Source: Desulfatirhabdium butyrativorans DSM 18734 (lineage in GTDB: Bacteria; Desulfobacterota; Desulfobacteria; Desulfobacterales; Desulfatirhabdiaceae). Taken from it: a DNA stretch of 64,000 bases. The stretch is from positions 1 to 64,000 of the forward strand of contig NZ_AUCU01000016.1 of assembly GCF_000429925.1 (NCBI RefSeq), read 5' to 3'. Position 1 is the stretch's first letter, and every line of letters begins with the position of its first letter. The position numbers and the translations under genes are program-made. Positions 56,426 to 64,000 of the stretch are shown piece after piece. Below the pieces are notes generated by a model, which saw nothing but the letters and a program-made list of their open reading frames with translations, was not told where the DNA came from and made no database searches.

Positions 56426-56529
56426 CCATACCAGCAGGTATTGCCTTCGACAGGCCGGTCCATTGCGGATGCCCGTGATCCGAGTGCTTATCAGGATCAG
56501 CAATCGATCGATAAAAGGAGAAAGAATTC

Positions 56530-57495
56530 ATGCCAACTGATGCAACGTATGATCTGATCATTGTCGGCGGAGGCCCGGGAGGACTTACTGCAGGCATTTA
56601 TGCCATGCGGGCCGCGCTCAAGACGGTGCTTATCGAAAAAAGCGCCTATGGCGGCCAGATATCGCTTTCCGGCGAAGTGGAAAACTATCCCGGATTTGAG
56701 CATATTTCGGGCTATGAGCTGTGCGAAAAGCTGCAAAAACATGCCGAATCTTACGGCATCGAGATGATTCAAACAGAAGCGGTCGCCATCGATCCCGGTA
56801 TGGATATCCATTCGGTACGACTCGAAGACGGGCGCACCCTCCAGAGCCACGCGATCATCCTGGCCTCAGGCGGTAATCCCAGGAAACTCGGTATTCCGGG
56901 AGAAAATGAATATTATGGCAGGGGGGTCAGCTACTGTGCGGTATGTGATGGATTTTTCTTCCGGAACAAGACGGTAGCCGTCATCGGCGGCGGGGACAGT
57001 GCCTGCGAGGAAGGCTTGTATCTTTCGAAACTTGCAAAGAAGGTCTATCTCGTTCACAGAAGGGATGCCCTTCGAGCAAGCCGAATCCTCCAGCAACGCG
57101 TACAGAACGATTGCCATATCGAAATCCTCTGGAACAAGATACCCGTCGAGGTGGAAGGCGGCGATGCGGGTTTGCGCGCCATCCGGCTCAAAGATACCCA
57201 GACCGGTGAAACCTCCGAATTGGCGGTGGACGGCATGTTCGTTTTCGTCGGCTTTTCACCCAACAACGCACTGGTGCCCGCAGGCGTGCGCATGACACCC
57301 GAAGGCCATGTGATCACGGATGAAAAATGCGAAACCGCTATTCCCGGCCTGTTTGTGGTAGGCGATCTGCGGCAGAAATACGCCAGACAAATTGTGATCG
57401 CTGCAGGCGAAGGCTGTACGGCGGCCCTTGCTGCAGCACACTTCGTGGAAAACAAGAAAGCCAGGCTCGCCGACAGTTGCGAACTTTCCGAATAG
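56530..57495 (+). CDS. trxB: Thioredoxin reductase
   Basis: 321 residues. FAD motif GGGPGG (13-18), GGQISLSGEVENYPGF, redox pair C136/C139 in SYCAVCDGFF, NADPH motif VIGGGDSACEEGLYL, and C-terminal GLFVVGDLRQKYARQIVIAAGEGCTAALAA. It transfers electrons from NADPH to thioredoxin. AAAGGAGAAAG precedes the ATG. Confidence 0.95.
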   Translation: MPTDATYDLIIVGGGPGGLTAGIYAMRAALKTVLIEKSAYGGQISLSGEVENYPGFEHISGYELCEKLQKHAESYGIEMIQTEAVAIDPGMDIHSVRLEDGRTLQSHAIILASGGNPRKLGIPGENEYYGRGVSYCAVCDGFFFRNKTVAVIGGGDSACEEGLYLSKLAKKVYLVHRRDALRASRILQQRVQNDCHIEILWNKIPVEVEGGDAGLRAIRLKDTQTGETSELAVDGMFVFVGFSPNNALVPAGVRMTPEGHVITDEKCETAIPGLFVVGDLRQKYARQIVIAAGEGCTAALAAAHFVENKKARLADSCELSE

Positions 57496-57502
57496 AGTGC
57501 TT

Positions 57503-58801
57503 ATGCGGTATACGTCCCCGCCATCCGAGCTGTTTATCGAAAACCGAAGAAGGCTTGCCGCACGTCTGAAGCCTTCTTCGATCGCCGTCCTCCACGCCAA
57601 CGACCTGATGCCCTCAAACGCCGACGGTGTGCGAAGTTTCATCCAGAATGCCGATCTGTTCTATCTGTCGGGTATCGATCAGGAGGAAACCATCCTGGTG
57701 CTTTTTCCCCAGGCGCCTGATCCCCAGTTTCGGGAAATCCTGTTCATCCGCGAAACCAGCGAGCAACTCGTTACCTGGCAGGGACCGCAATTTTCCAAAG
57801 AGGAGGCCGCGTCTCTTTCGGGCATTGCTACGGTACGATGGACGCATGAATTCGAAACGGTGTTTCGCCCGTTGGTCGTAGAAGCCAGGCATATCTTTCT
57901 CAACACCAACGAGCACGCCCGGGCCACGCCCATCGTCGAAACCCGGGACATGCGCTTCATCCGCTGGTGCATGGAGCATTTCCCCCTGCACCGCTATGAA
58001 CGGCTTGCACCCATCCTGCAAGAGTTGCGCATCATCAAGTCAGAGCCGGAATTGGCATTGATCCGGGAGGCCTGCCGTCTCGGGGCCGAAGCTTTCCGGC
58101 AGATGATCGGCATTGTCCGGCCCGGTGTGTGGGAATTTGAAATCGAAGCGGAGCTGTTTCATTGTCTCGTCCGCAATCGTTCGAAAGGCCCGTCCTTTCT
58201 TCCGATCATTGCCTCCGGGCCCAATACGTGCATCCTGCACTACGAAAGAAACGAGCGCCAATGCCAGGCAGGCGAGCTGATTCTGATGGATTTCGGTGCG
58301 GAATATGCCAATTACGCCAGCGACATCACCCGTACCGTTCCGGTTGACGGAAGATTTACCCCAAGACAGCGGGCCGTATACGATGCGGTGCTGCGTATCC
58401 ACAACGAGGCGATGCGCCGCATGATCCCGGGGAACACAATGCCGAATCTGGTCAGGGAAGTGGGCGAACTGGTGGAATCGGAGCTCGTTGGGCTCGGACT
58501 TCTGGATCGGGAAGCCATCCGCAACCAACCCACCGAAGGGCCGCTTTACAGGAAATATTTCATGCACGGCATCTCCCACCATCTTGGCCTTGCCGTCCAC
58601 GACGTCGGAAGCCGATACCAGCCTTTCGCTCCGGGTATGGTGATGACCTGTGAGCCAGGAATTTACATCCGCGAAGAAGGTATCGGTATCCGGATCGAAA
58701 ACGACATCCTGCTGACGGAAAGCGGCCCTGTCAACCTGACGGCGGAAATCCCGTCAACAGCGGAAGATATCGAATCCTGGATGAAACATGCCGCATTCTG
58801 A
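57503..58801 (+). CDS. pepP: Xaa-Pro aminopeptidase (M24 family)
   Basis: 432 residues from ATG 57503, 7 bases after trxB. It releases N-terminal residues before Pro using two metals. The N-terminal creatinase-like domain (FYLSGIDQEETILVLFP) is followed by the pita-bread domain. Metal ligands: Asp pair in ILMDFGAEYANYASDITRTVPV, His in FMHGISHHLGLAVHDVG, Glu in MVMTCEPGIYI and in GIGIRIENDILL. Cytosolic. Confidence 0.93.
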   Translation: MRYTSPPSELFIENRRRLAARLKPSSIAVLHANDLMPSNADGVRSFIQNADLFYLSGIDQEETILVLFPQAPDPQFREILFIRETSEQLVTWQGPQFSKEEAASLSGIATVRWTHEFETVFRPLVVEARHIFLNTNEHARATPIVETRDMRFIRWCMEHFPLHRYERLAPILQELRIIKSEPELALIREACRLGAEAFRQMIGIVRPGVWEFEIEAELFHCLVRNRSKGPSFLPIIASGPNTCILHYERNERQCQAGELILMDFGAEYANYASDITRTVPVDGRFTPRQRAVYDAVLRIHNEAMRRMIPGNTMPNLVREVGELVESELVGLGLLDREAIRNQPTEGPLYRKYFMHGISHHLGLAVHDVGSRYQPFAPGMVMTCEPGIYIREEGIGIRIENDILLTESGPVNLTAEIPSTAEDIESWMKHAAF

Positions 58802-58817
58802 ATCATCCGGATAGGCG

Positions 58818-58860
58818 GCACCTGACTGGAAACCCATCGTACGGAGTGGCGCATCGCCCC
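58818..58860. repeat. Degenerate MITE-like end (copy 7)
   Basis: GCACCTGACTGGAAACCCATC followed by GTACGGAGTGGCGCATCGCC resembles a left end of the family with several changes. Confidence 0.45.
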
Positions 58861-58876
58861 GGCAATCCGGCATTTT

Positions 58877-58898
58877 GACGACTTTGTAAAAAGTCGTC
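58877..58898. terminator. Hairpin between converging pepP and C39 genes
   Basis: GACGACTTT and AAAGTCGTC with four-base loop, a 9-bp perfect stem placed between the converging genes. It could serve both directions. Confidence 0.5.
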
Positions 58899-58946
58899 TG
58901 AAATTTGACTTTTGTCGAGTTCATCAATTTTGGCAAACAGTCGGGC

Positions 58947-59903
58947 TCATCGCCGCAGCTCGACAACCAGATACGGCTGCAATTGATACGGTTTTGGGGC
59001 GATCCGGGTATCGCTCCAAAGTTGAAACCATCGTTCCAGAGGATAATAGAAATACCCGTCCTGCCAATGGTCCGAAGTGTCATAGGGATCTGCAAAAATC
59101 AGAATATCGTCCCCGATTCCCGGAGTTCCGTTGTTGTCGTAACCGATAATCACCTGCCAATGCCCGCCCCAATCGGCCCATTCCACGAGAATCGGCCTCC
59201 CGGCAATCAGGTGTCCGGTGAGCCACTTGACGAAATACGAGTCCCGGGCGTCCTTCACCCAGGCTTCGCTTCGATCGTCGTTTCCGGCCGTGTACAACGA
59301 CTTGGTGGAAAAAGTCCTGGCAAGGTTTCCCCGCTCCGAGGGAGCGTAATCCGGCAGGTTACCGGCCACAATGTCTTTTTCCGAAAAGTCTTCTCGATAG
59401 CTTGTCTCGACGATTCGAAGGGATGGAATCCGGGAAAAGAACTGGACCATCTGGGCAACCGAGGTCCCGTAAGCGCCAAATTGCCTGGCTGATCCCGGCA
59501 AGGCGCCGGGGGTATTCCTGTCTGTATGGGCCTTCATGGCGACTGCGATATCCCACTCGGCGTATTCGGTAATTCCGAAATGCCACAGGACCATCAAGGC
59601 CGCAGCCGGCCCACAGGACCACTCCGATGTCTGCTGATAGGTTTTGAATCGCTCAATCAGGATAATCCGTTCATCCGATTGCATTGCATAGAAATCCGGA
59701 TTGACATAATAGCGTGAGTCTGGATGGTCGCCGCGATTCCCATACTGATGGGCCCCGCCGTTTGGCTCGATATAGGCGGAGGCGGGAATAACCTCCGGTT
59801 TCCCCTTTGGAATGCGCGCCATGGTGTGATCGGTGGAGCATCCGATCAGAAAACAGCAAATGCCCGGGATCAGGCAGAACCATACGGTTGTTTTGCGCTT
59901 CAT
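58947..59903 (-). CDS. C39-type papain-like peptidase lipoprotein
   Basis: 318 residues from ATG 59903 with GAAGGAG at suitable distance. Lipoprotein signal MKRKTTVWFCLIPGICCFLIGC with Cys22. Catalytic triad of the C39-like fold: Cys97 in QTSEWSCGPAAALMVLWHFG, His248 in GGHWQVIIGYD and Asp272 in IFADPYD. It may process peptides in the periplasm or at the outer membrane. There is no ABC transporter partner, unlike bacteriocin C39 enzymes. Targets unknown. Confidence 0.88.
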   Translation of the reverse strand: MKRKTTVWFCLIPGICCFLIGCSTDHTMARIPKGKPEVIPASAYIEPNGGAHQYGNRGDHPDSRYYVNPDFYAMQSDERIILIERFKTYQQTSEWSCGPAAALMVLWHFGITEYAEWDIAVAMKAHTDRNTPGALPGSARQFGAYGTSVAQMVQFFSRIPSLRIVETSYREDFSEKDIVAGNLPDYAPSERGNLARTFSTKSLYTAGNDDRSEAWVKDARDSYFVKWLTGHLIAGRPILVEWADWGGHWQVIIGYDNNGTPGIGDDILIFADPYDTSDHWQDGYFYYPLERWFQLWSDTRIAPKPYQLQPYLVVELRR

Positions 59904-60336
59904 CTCCAGTTCTCCTTCAGTCGGCAGTGGGCAGTGTGGCCCGTTACCCCTGCGAAATCCTGCCTCCGGCAGGAGGGGTTCAGAACCGGTCATACTCCCG
60001 CAGAATAAATCTGGATTCCTCCCGCCAAAGGCGGGATTCCGCCGGAATGACTGGCCTTTTCATCTCCGGAGCTGGCGCCCTTCGCCATCAACATTTATTT
60101 GGTTTCGCTTCAGACTTTTGATATATGCCGAATAGATCGTGTCTGAACGGAAACCCCGCTTTTTTGTGCGACCTGCCCGCAGGTGCCTCACTGCTCCAAA
60201 CAGGAGGTATCCGTTCAGGCACCCGATAGATCATTGTTCGTTCGTCCGGCAACGTCGATTTGATCCGACAGGGTTCATATCCAATCTCATCCGGATCACC
60301 AAAGGATGACATCACCATCCAGAAGCAGGTATCCCC
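59904..60336. other. Repeat-rich intergenic region between the C39 gene and the STAS gene
   Basis: 433 bases, divergent. Holds a short GGCAGTGGGCAGT heptamer block (about 59922-59936), CCTGCCTCCGGCAGG and CCCGCCAAAGGCGGGATTCCGCCGGAATGAC palindromes (59965-60051), TTTTCATCTCCGGAGCTGGC (60058-60077), and MITE-like copy 8. No gene recognised. Confidence 0.55.
60138..60222. repeat. MITE-like palindromic element, copy 8
   Basis: Diverged copy: GTGTCTGAACGGAAACCCCG at the left, TATCCGTTCAGGCAC at the right, with GCCCGCAGGTGCC in the interior. Confidence 0.65.
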
Positions 60337-61590
60337 ATGATTGAATACGCCATAACGGAACACCCATTCGGCAAACGCCTGTCCGCCAGGGGCCGTATCG
60401 ATGCACTTTCATCACCCGAAATTCAGGCCGCTCTGATGGCGCTGATCATGGAGGGCACCCGTACAGTGCTGATCGACCTTTCCGGGGTCAACTACATCAG
60501 CAGCGCCGGGCTGCGCCTCTTCATCAGTATACAAAAACAGATGCAGAACGTTGGAGGGGAAATTCTGCTGACCGGTCTTCTCCCCCAGGTGCTCGATGTC
60601 TTCAAAATGAGCGGCTTTGATCGGTTTTTAACGATCCTATCCGGTATGGATGAGATCGACAGACGTACAAAGGGTACAGGCGATGATGTCATAACGCCTT
60701 GCCACATCCAATGCAACGGTTTTCAGATGAGCTTCATCGAAAACCCGGTGGCATCCGGAGAGCTTTTTGTGGTGGGATCGAGCGCGAAGCTGGAAAACGC
60801 CGGCTACACCGAACAGGATATGATACCGTTTCCCATATCCGAATTATGGTGCGGCTGCGGATTGGCGGCACTTGGCGATTCATTTGAAGAGTGCTCGTCC
60901 CTGTTCGGAGAAGCCATGGCCATCCACGGCAATTTTTTCTATTACCCCGCCGCCCGCCATTCTTCCGTCGATTTCCTGCTGAACACACACGCCAACCCCG
61001 ATGTTACCGGCAAGTTCCTTCACGGCTTCAGCTTCCGGGGCGAAAGCAGATTTTTTCTGTATTTCCAGGCTGAAACGGATACGGCCGATCTCGCTGACCT
61101 GATGCACGGTTTTCTGGAACTTGCCAACACCGATCTGATCGGTGTCAATTTGCTTGCCGAAAGCTGCGGCATTTGGGGCATGCACCTGAAAAAGCCGCCG
61201 ATTGCAGGCCGGGATTCGGTTCCGGAAGAAAGCATTTTTTCGTGCCGTCTTTTTCCGGAGTGGTTCCATTTTTCCGTAGAGCCGGCATTCACTGAATCGA
61301 TTGTTGCCGCTACGGGTATCGCTGCTCGCGATATGGCGACGCTTTCGCCGAATTTCGGCGAGCTGTTTTCGGATGGACAGGGGTTTCACCTGCACGGCGG
61401 CATTTTCGACAAAATACCGATCAAACACAACCCGGCTGACTTCAGATCGGAATTGAATCGTGTCTTTGCAGAATTGAACGTCCACAAGATTCAACATTTG
61501 TTTGGAAGGACCCGTTTCGTGCGTGGTCTGGCAGAAATCACGGTTTTGACTGATGGCAACCTGTTCCATGAACGGAATACCGATGAATGA
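60337..61590 (+). CDS. STAS-domain protein with a large unknown C-terminal domain
   Basis: 417 residues. Residues 1-105 are a STAS anti-sigma-factor-antagonist domain with the phospho-Ser region NYISSAGLRLF. Residues about 125-417 match no family I recognise; they include HIQCNGFQMSFIENPVASGE, ELWCGCGLAALGDSFEECSSLFGEAMAIHGNFFYYPAARHSSVDFLL and a repeated FxEL motif. The length is far beyond ordinary STAS proteins. It overlaps the GNAT gene by 8 bases. It could be a stress-signalling adapter (inference). Confidence 0.8.
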   Translation: MIEYAITEHPFGKRLSARGRIDALSSPEIQAALMALIMEGTRTVLIDLSGVNYISSAGLRLFISIQKQMQNVGGEILLTGLLPQVLDVFKMSGFDRFLTILSGMDEIDRRTKGTGDDVITPCHIQCNGFQMSFIENPVASGELFVVGSSAKLENAGYTEQDMIPFPISELWCGCGLAALGDSFEECSSLFGEAMAIHGNFFYYPAARHSSVDFLLNTHANPDVTGKFLHGFSFRGESRFFLYFQAETDTADLADLMHGFLELANTDLIGVNLLAESCGIWGMHLKKPPIAGRDSVPEESIFSCRLFPEWFHFSVEPAFTESIVAATGIAARDMATLSPNFGELFSDGQGFHLHGGIFDKIPIKHNPADFRSELNRVFAELNVHKIQHLFGRTRFVRGLAEITVLTDGNLFHERNTDE

Positions 61591-62602
61591 TGAAAATTCA
61601 AATATCCAGGAAGCGAAAGCCTTTGACATCGGCGCTTTTCGTCCGGAAGACGCCGAGGGGATCGTTCAGCTTTTTCGGGCCGTATATGGGGATGGATATC
61701 CCATCCGGCTGTTTTATGACCCGAATGCCATCATCGCCGCCAACCAGGAGGGGCTTTATTGTTCAATCGTCGCCCGAACCCCCTGTGGAAAAGTGATCGG
61801 AGTAGGCCATCTTTGCCGTTCCGCCCCGTTCAATTTCCTCTACGAATGGACTGCAGGCCTGGTGCTGAAGCAATATCGGAATCTTGGTGTCAACAAGGCG
61901 ATCGCCCAATTCCTGCACCAGACATTCGTTCCCGGAAAACCGTTCATCGAAGAGTTGTTCGGAGAACCGGTCTGCAATCATACCCAGTTGCAAAAGGTAA
62001 CCCGGGATCTGGGCTACGTGGAAACCGCAATCGAAGTGGCCCTGATGCCTGCAGAAGCTTACACCCGCGAAAAGAGCGCCACAGGACGCGTGGCGACGTT
62101 GATGACTTTTCGCTGCAACAAGCCCAGGCATCACGCTGTTTTTCTGCCGCCGGTTTATGAAGTGATCCTGCGGCAGATTTATGCGCGCCTCGATGACGGT
62201 CGAACCATCACCCTGGACCGGGCCAATACACCCTCAGGGAAGCAGACACGCACCGATATCACGATTTTTGGATTTGCACGGGTGGCTCGCATTGCCGTTC
62301 ACGAAACAGGAAGTGATTTCGATACGTGTCTTGATCAACTCGAAAAGCAGGCGAGGGATCAGGATGTTCTGGTCTTTCAGGTGTGGCTGAAACTCACGGA
62401 GCCGTGGGTTGGCGAAGCCGTGGTCATTCTGAGGTCCAGGGGATATTTCTTCGGAGGGGCGCTCCCAAGGTGGTTCGATGAAGATGGCTTGCTCATGCAA
62501 AAAATCGATTGCCCGCCCGATTTCGAACGGATCGCATTGCTGAGCGGATTTTCCAGGGAATTGCTGGCCGTAATTCGGGCTGACTTCGATAGATCGTTCT
62601 GA
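61583..62602 (+). CDS. GNAT-type acetyltransferase with extra C-terminal domain
   Basis: 339 residues from ATG 61583, overlapping the STAS gene. N-terminal GNAT fold (about 20-150): DIGAFRPEDAEGIVQLFRAVYGDGYPIRLFYDP, GKVIGVGHLC, and LKQYRNLGVNKAIAQFLHQTF as the acetyl-CoA-binding segment (RNLGVN in place of RxxGxG/A). The C-terminal half (about 180-339) has no familiar motif. The target substrate is unknown; pairing with the STAS protein suggests a joint regulatory role (inference). Confidence 0.78.
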   Translation: MNDENSNIQEAKAFDIGAFRPEDAEGIVQLFRAVYGDGYPIRLFYDPNAIIAANQEGLYCSIVARTPCGKVIGVGHLCRSAPFNFLYEWTAGLVLKQYRNLGVNKAIAQFLHQTFVPGKPFIEELFGEPVCNHTQLQKVTRDLGYVETAIEVALMPAEAYTREKSATGRVATLMTFRCNKPRHHAVFLPPVYEVILRQIYARLDDGRTITLDRANTPSGKQTRTDITIFGFARVARIAVHETGSDFDTCLDQLEKQARDQDVLVFQVWLKLTEPWVGEAVVILRSRGYFFGGALPRWFDEDGLLMQKIDCPPDFERIALLSGFSRELLAVIRADFDRSF

Positions 62603-62616
62603 TCCCCTGCTGTCTC

Positions 62617-63444
62617 TCAATAGCTTGCAGAATCACCGGCAGCAAACGCTCTTTCTGAACGGGCTTCCTTGACCGCCTTGACCAGGATGTTCCAGCCAAG
62701 GCGGTTCCAGGGGAAGAAGCTTCCGAGGATATGATCGACGTTAGATAGAAATTCGAGGCGGTAAAAGGCTTTTCGGGAAGAAGCCGGCGCCGGAATTTTG
62801 TGGGGAACAATATAGGCGGATCGCCAGGCAACCGGTTTCAGTCCCGCTTGACGCAGCAGTTGCTGAAGGCTCCTCGGTGTATAGAAACGCAGATGGGTTC
62901 TGTCCCAGCCGTACCAGTTCCTGTTGCCCCGCAATAAGCGATGGTAGGATCCTTCGATGAGGTAATTGAGGCTGAATGCATTCTGGGTGGACAGCACCAG
63001 GGCACCATCTGGCGTGAGCGCCCGGGATGCCGAACGAATCATGGCCGCATCATCCGGAACGTGTTCGAGAACATCTTTGATCAGGATGGTATGGAACGCG
63101 CCGGAAGATGAAAAGGCGGGAAAGACCTGGCTCACCAGAAATTCGCATTTTTCGCCAACGCCTTCCCGACTGGCAAGAAGACGCGCAGCGGCCAGCACCG
63201 TCTCTTCGGCATCGATGCCCAGCACCGCTGAAGCACCCTGGGCCGCCCCATAGGCCACGAACAGGCCTGCCCCGCAACCATAGTCCAGAAACCGACTGCC
63301 CCGAAGGTTCCCCAGCAGCGAACGGATAAAACGGTTTTTCGTTTTGCTGTACGTCTTGCTTTGCTGCTCCAGGTAGGCTTGCAGCGACCGTTCGGTATCC
63401 CGTGATCGAATCCAGTGATCCTCCGGATAGCGGATACGATTCAT
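62617..63444 (-). CDS. Class I SAM-dependent methyltransferase
   Basis: 275 residues. SAM-binding motif I FLDYGCGAGLFVAYGAAQGASAVLGIDAEE, motif II region TILIKDVLEHVPDDAAMI and RALTPDGALVLSTQNAFSLNYL. The last 50 residues are amphipathic (FFPWNRLGWNILVKAVKE). It is likely a surface-polysaccharide or lipid-linked methyltransferase since a glycosyltransferase lies 10 bases upstream on the same strand. Confidence 0.88.
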   Translation of the reverse strand: MNRIRYPEDHWIRSRDTERSLQAYLEQQSKTYSKTKNRFIRSLLGNLRGSRFLDYGCGAGLFVAYGAAQGASAVLGIDAEETVLAAARLLASREGVGEKCEFLVSQVFPAFSSSGAFHTILIKDVLEHVPDDAAMIRSASRALTPDGALVLSTQNAFSLNYLIEGSYHRLLRGNRNWYGWDRTHLRFYTPRSLQQLLRQAGLKPVAWRSAYIVPHKIPAPASSRKAFYRLEFLSNVDHILGSFFPWNRLGWNILVKAVKEARSERAFAAGDSASY

Positions 63445-63454
63445 GAGAGCCCCT

Positions 63455-64000
63455 TCACCACTGTTGGTGGCAATCGGCCAAAGGATGGATCAGATCCCGA
63501 TAAATCCCCTGCCATGCCATCCGCTCTCTCGCCCGGGAAAACGCCCGCATCCGCTTTCTGGCGGATGCACCAAGGGATTGGCCCCTGTCCGGAAGCAGGA
63601 GTATCCGCTCGATCGCCGCCGCAAGCACATCCGCCCTGCCCTTTGGAAGGACAAAACCCGAAATGCCATCCTGCATCAGCACGGTCACGGCGCCAACATC
63701 GGTTGCAACGCAGGGAAGCCCTGCTGCCATCGCCTCCATCAGAATGTTTGGGCAACCCTCCGAGACAGAGGGCAGCACAAAGACATCGAGTCCCAAAAAC
63801 CATGCGCTCACCTCCTGGTGTGGAACGGCGGGACGACGAACGAGGACGTCTCCAATACCCGATTTCTCAACCATGTAATGGAAGGCTTTGGATTCCGTAT
63901 CGCGGATTTCTCCGAGAAGTTCCAGCGTCACCGGGTATTGTTTTCGCAGTTGCGCAACAGCCTTGATCAGATAGGGAAGTCCCTTGGCATATTTGAAAAT
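63455..64000 (-). CDS. Glycosyltransferase family 4-like (C-terminal part, cut by window edge)
   Basis: About 181 codons to the window end in one open frame, starting FKYAKGLPYLIKAVAQLRKQYPV at the edge; no start codon is needed within the window. The GT-B C-terminal domain shows LELLGEIRDTESKAFH, VSAWFLGLDVFVLPSVSEGCPNILMEAMAAGLPCVATDVGAVTVLMQDGISGFVLPKG, the conserved EGCPNILMEA acceptor/donor motif, and a closing KRMRAFSRARERMAW. It transfers a sugar from a nucleotide-sugar to a glycan, and probably belongs to a polysaccharide cluster beyond the window. Confidence 0.9.
   Translation of the reverse strand: MFKYAKGLPYLIKAVAQLRKQYPVTLELLGEIRDTESKAFHYMVEKSGIGDVLVRRPAVPHQEVSAWFLGLDVFVLPSVSEGCPNILMEAMAAGLPCVATDVGAVTVLMQDGISGFVLPKGRADVLAAAIERILLLPDRGQSLGASARKRMRAFSRARERMAWQGIYRDLIHPLADCHQQW

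Overview
The window looks like chromosome from a Gram-negative, Deltaproteobacteria/Desulfobacterota-type anaerobe, possibly a Desulfobacteraceae-like sulfate reducer. The inference rests on NtrC-type two-component pairs with sigma-54 signals, a TauE/SafE anion exporter flanked by Usp proteins, a citramalate route to isoleucine, an indolepyruvate oxidoreductase remnant, several lipoproteins and an exosortase/PEP-CTERM locus. No rRNA or phylogenetic marker fixes the genus.

Layout. 1-0.27 kb: start of an ISAzo13-type transposase. 0.34-8.2 kb (minus): five-gene signalling block: a Lon-type protease with a receiver domain built into it, then kinase-regulator-kinase-regulator. 8.2-11.65 kb (plus): Usp/membrane protein, TauE/SafE permease and a tandem Usp protein, behind a sigma-54-like promoter and two copies of a 20-bp upstream site. 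11.7-20.1 kb (minus): branched-chain amino acid operon ilvD-ilvB-ilvN-ilvC-cimA followed by wecB, preceded by a previously unlisted leader peptide and a complete-looking attenuator. 20.3-21.7 kb: array of small hairpins, TPR lipoprotein, NAD kinase. 22.1-27.05 kb (plus): livKHMGF ABC transporter. 27.06-30.5 kb (minus): decayed iorA fragment and a two-gene AAA ATPase/helix-turn-helix unit. 30.6-32.6 kb: tRNA-Leu(UAA) and a degraded integrative element bounded by a copy of the tRNA 3' half, with integrase and DUF29 pseudogenes. 32.8-38.6 kb: OmpA lipoprotein, groES-groEL, zinc-ribbon protein, YgiQ-like radical SAM protein. 38.6-40.4 kb: a RecB-family nuclease fused to an FtsK translocase. 40.9-45.1 kb: cyclic amino acid catabolism cluster (DapA-family lyase/deaminase, 2Fe-2S protein, FAD oxidoreductase, PxpB, PxpC). 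45.2-48.3 kb: TraT-like lipoprotein and EF-G. 48.6-52.7 kb: PEP-CTERM protein, EpsI, exosortase, acetoacetyl-CoA synthetase. 53.3-64 kb: hybrid kinase, trmO, trxB, pepP, C39 lipoprotein, STAS protein, GNAT protein, methyltransferase, glycosyltransferase (cut by the window edge).

Scattered through the intergenic spaces are at least three repeat families: a MITE-like palindromic element with ends TAGTGCCTGAACGGAAAACC (about eight copies or parts), 7-bp-period direct repeats, and CCGGAATGAC-type palindromes. Some supply the last codons of genes. The strongest candidates for new biology are the receiver-in-Lon protease, the nuclease-FtsK fusion together with the AAA/HTH pair, and the exosortase whose expected catalytic His is Asp. 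The clearest regulatory discovery is the ilv attenuator.
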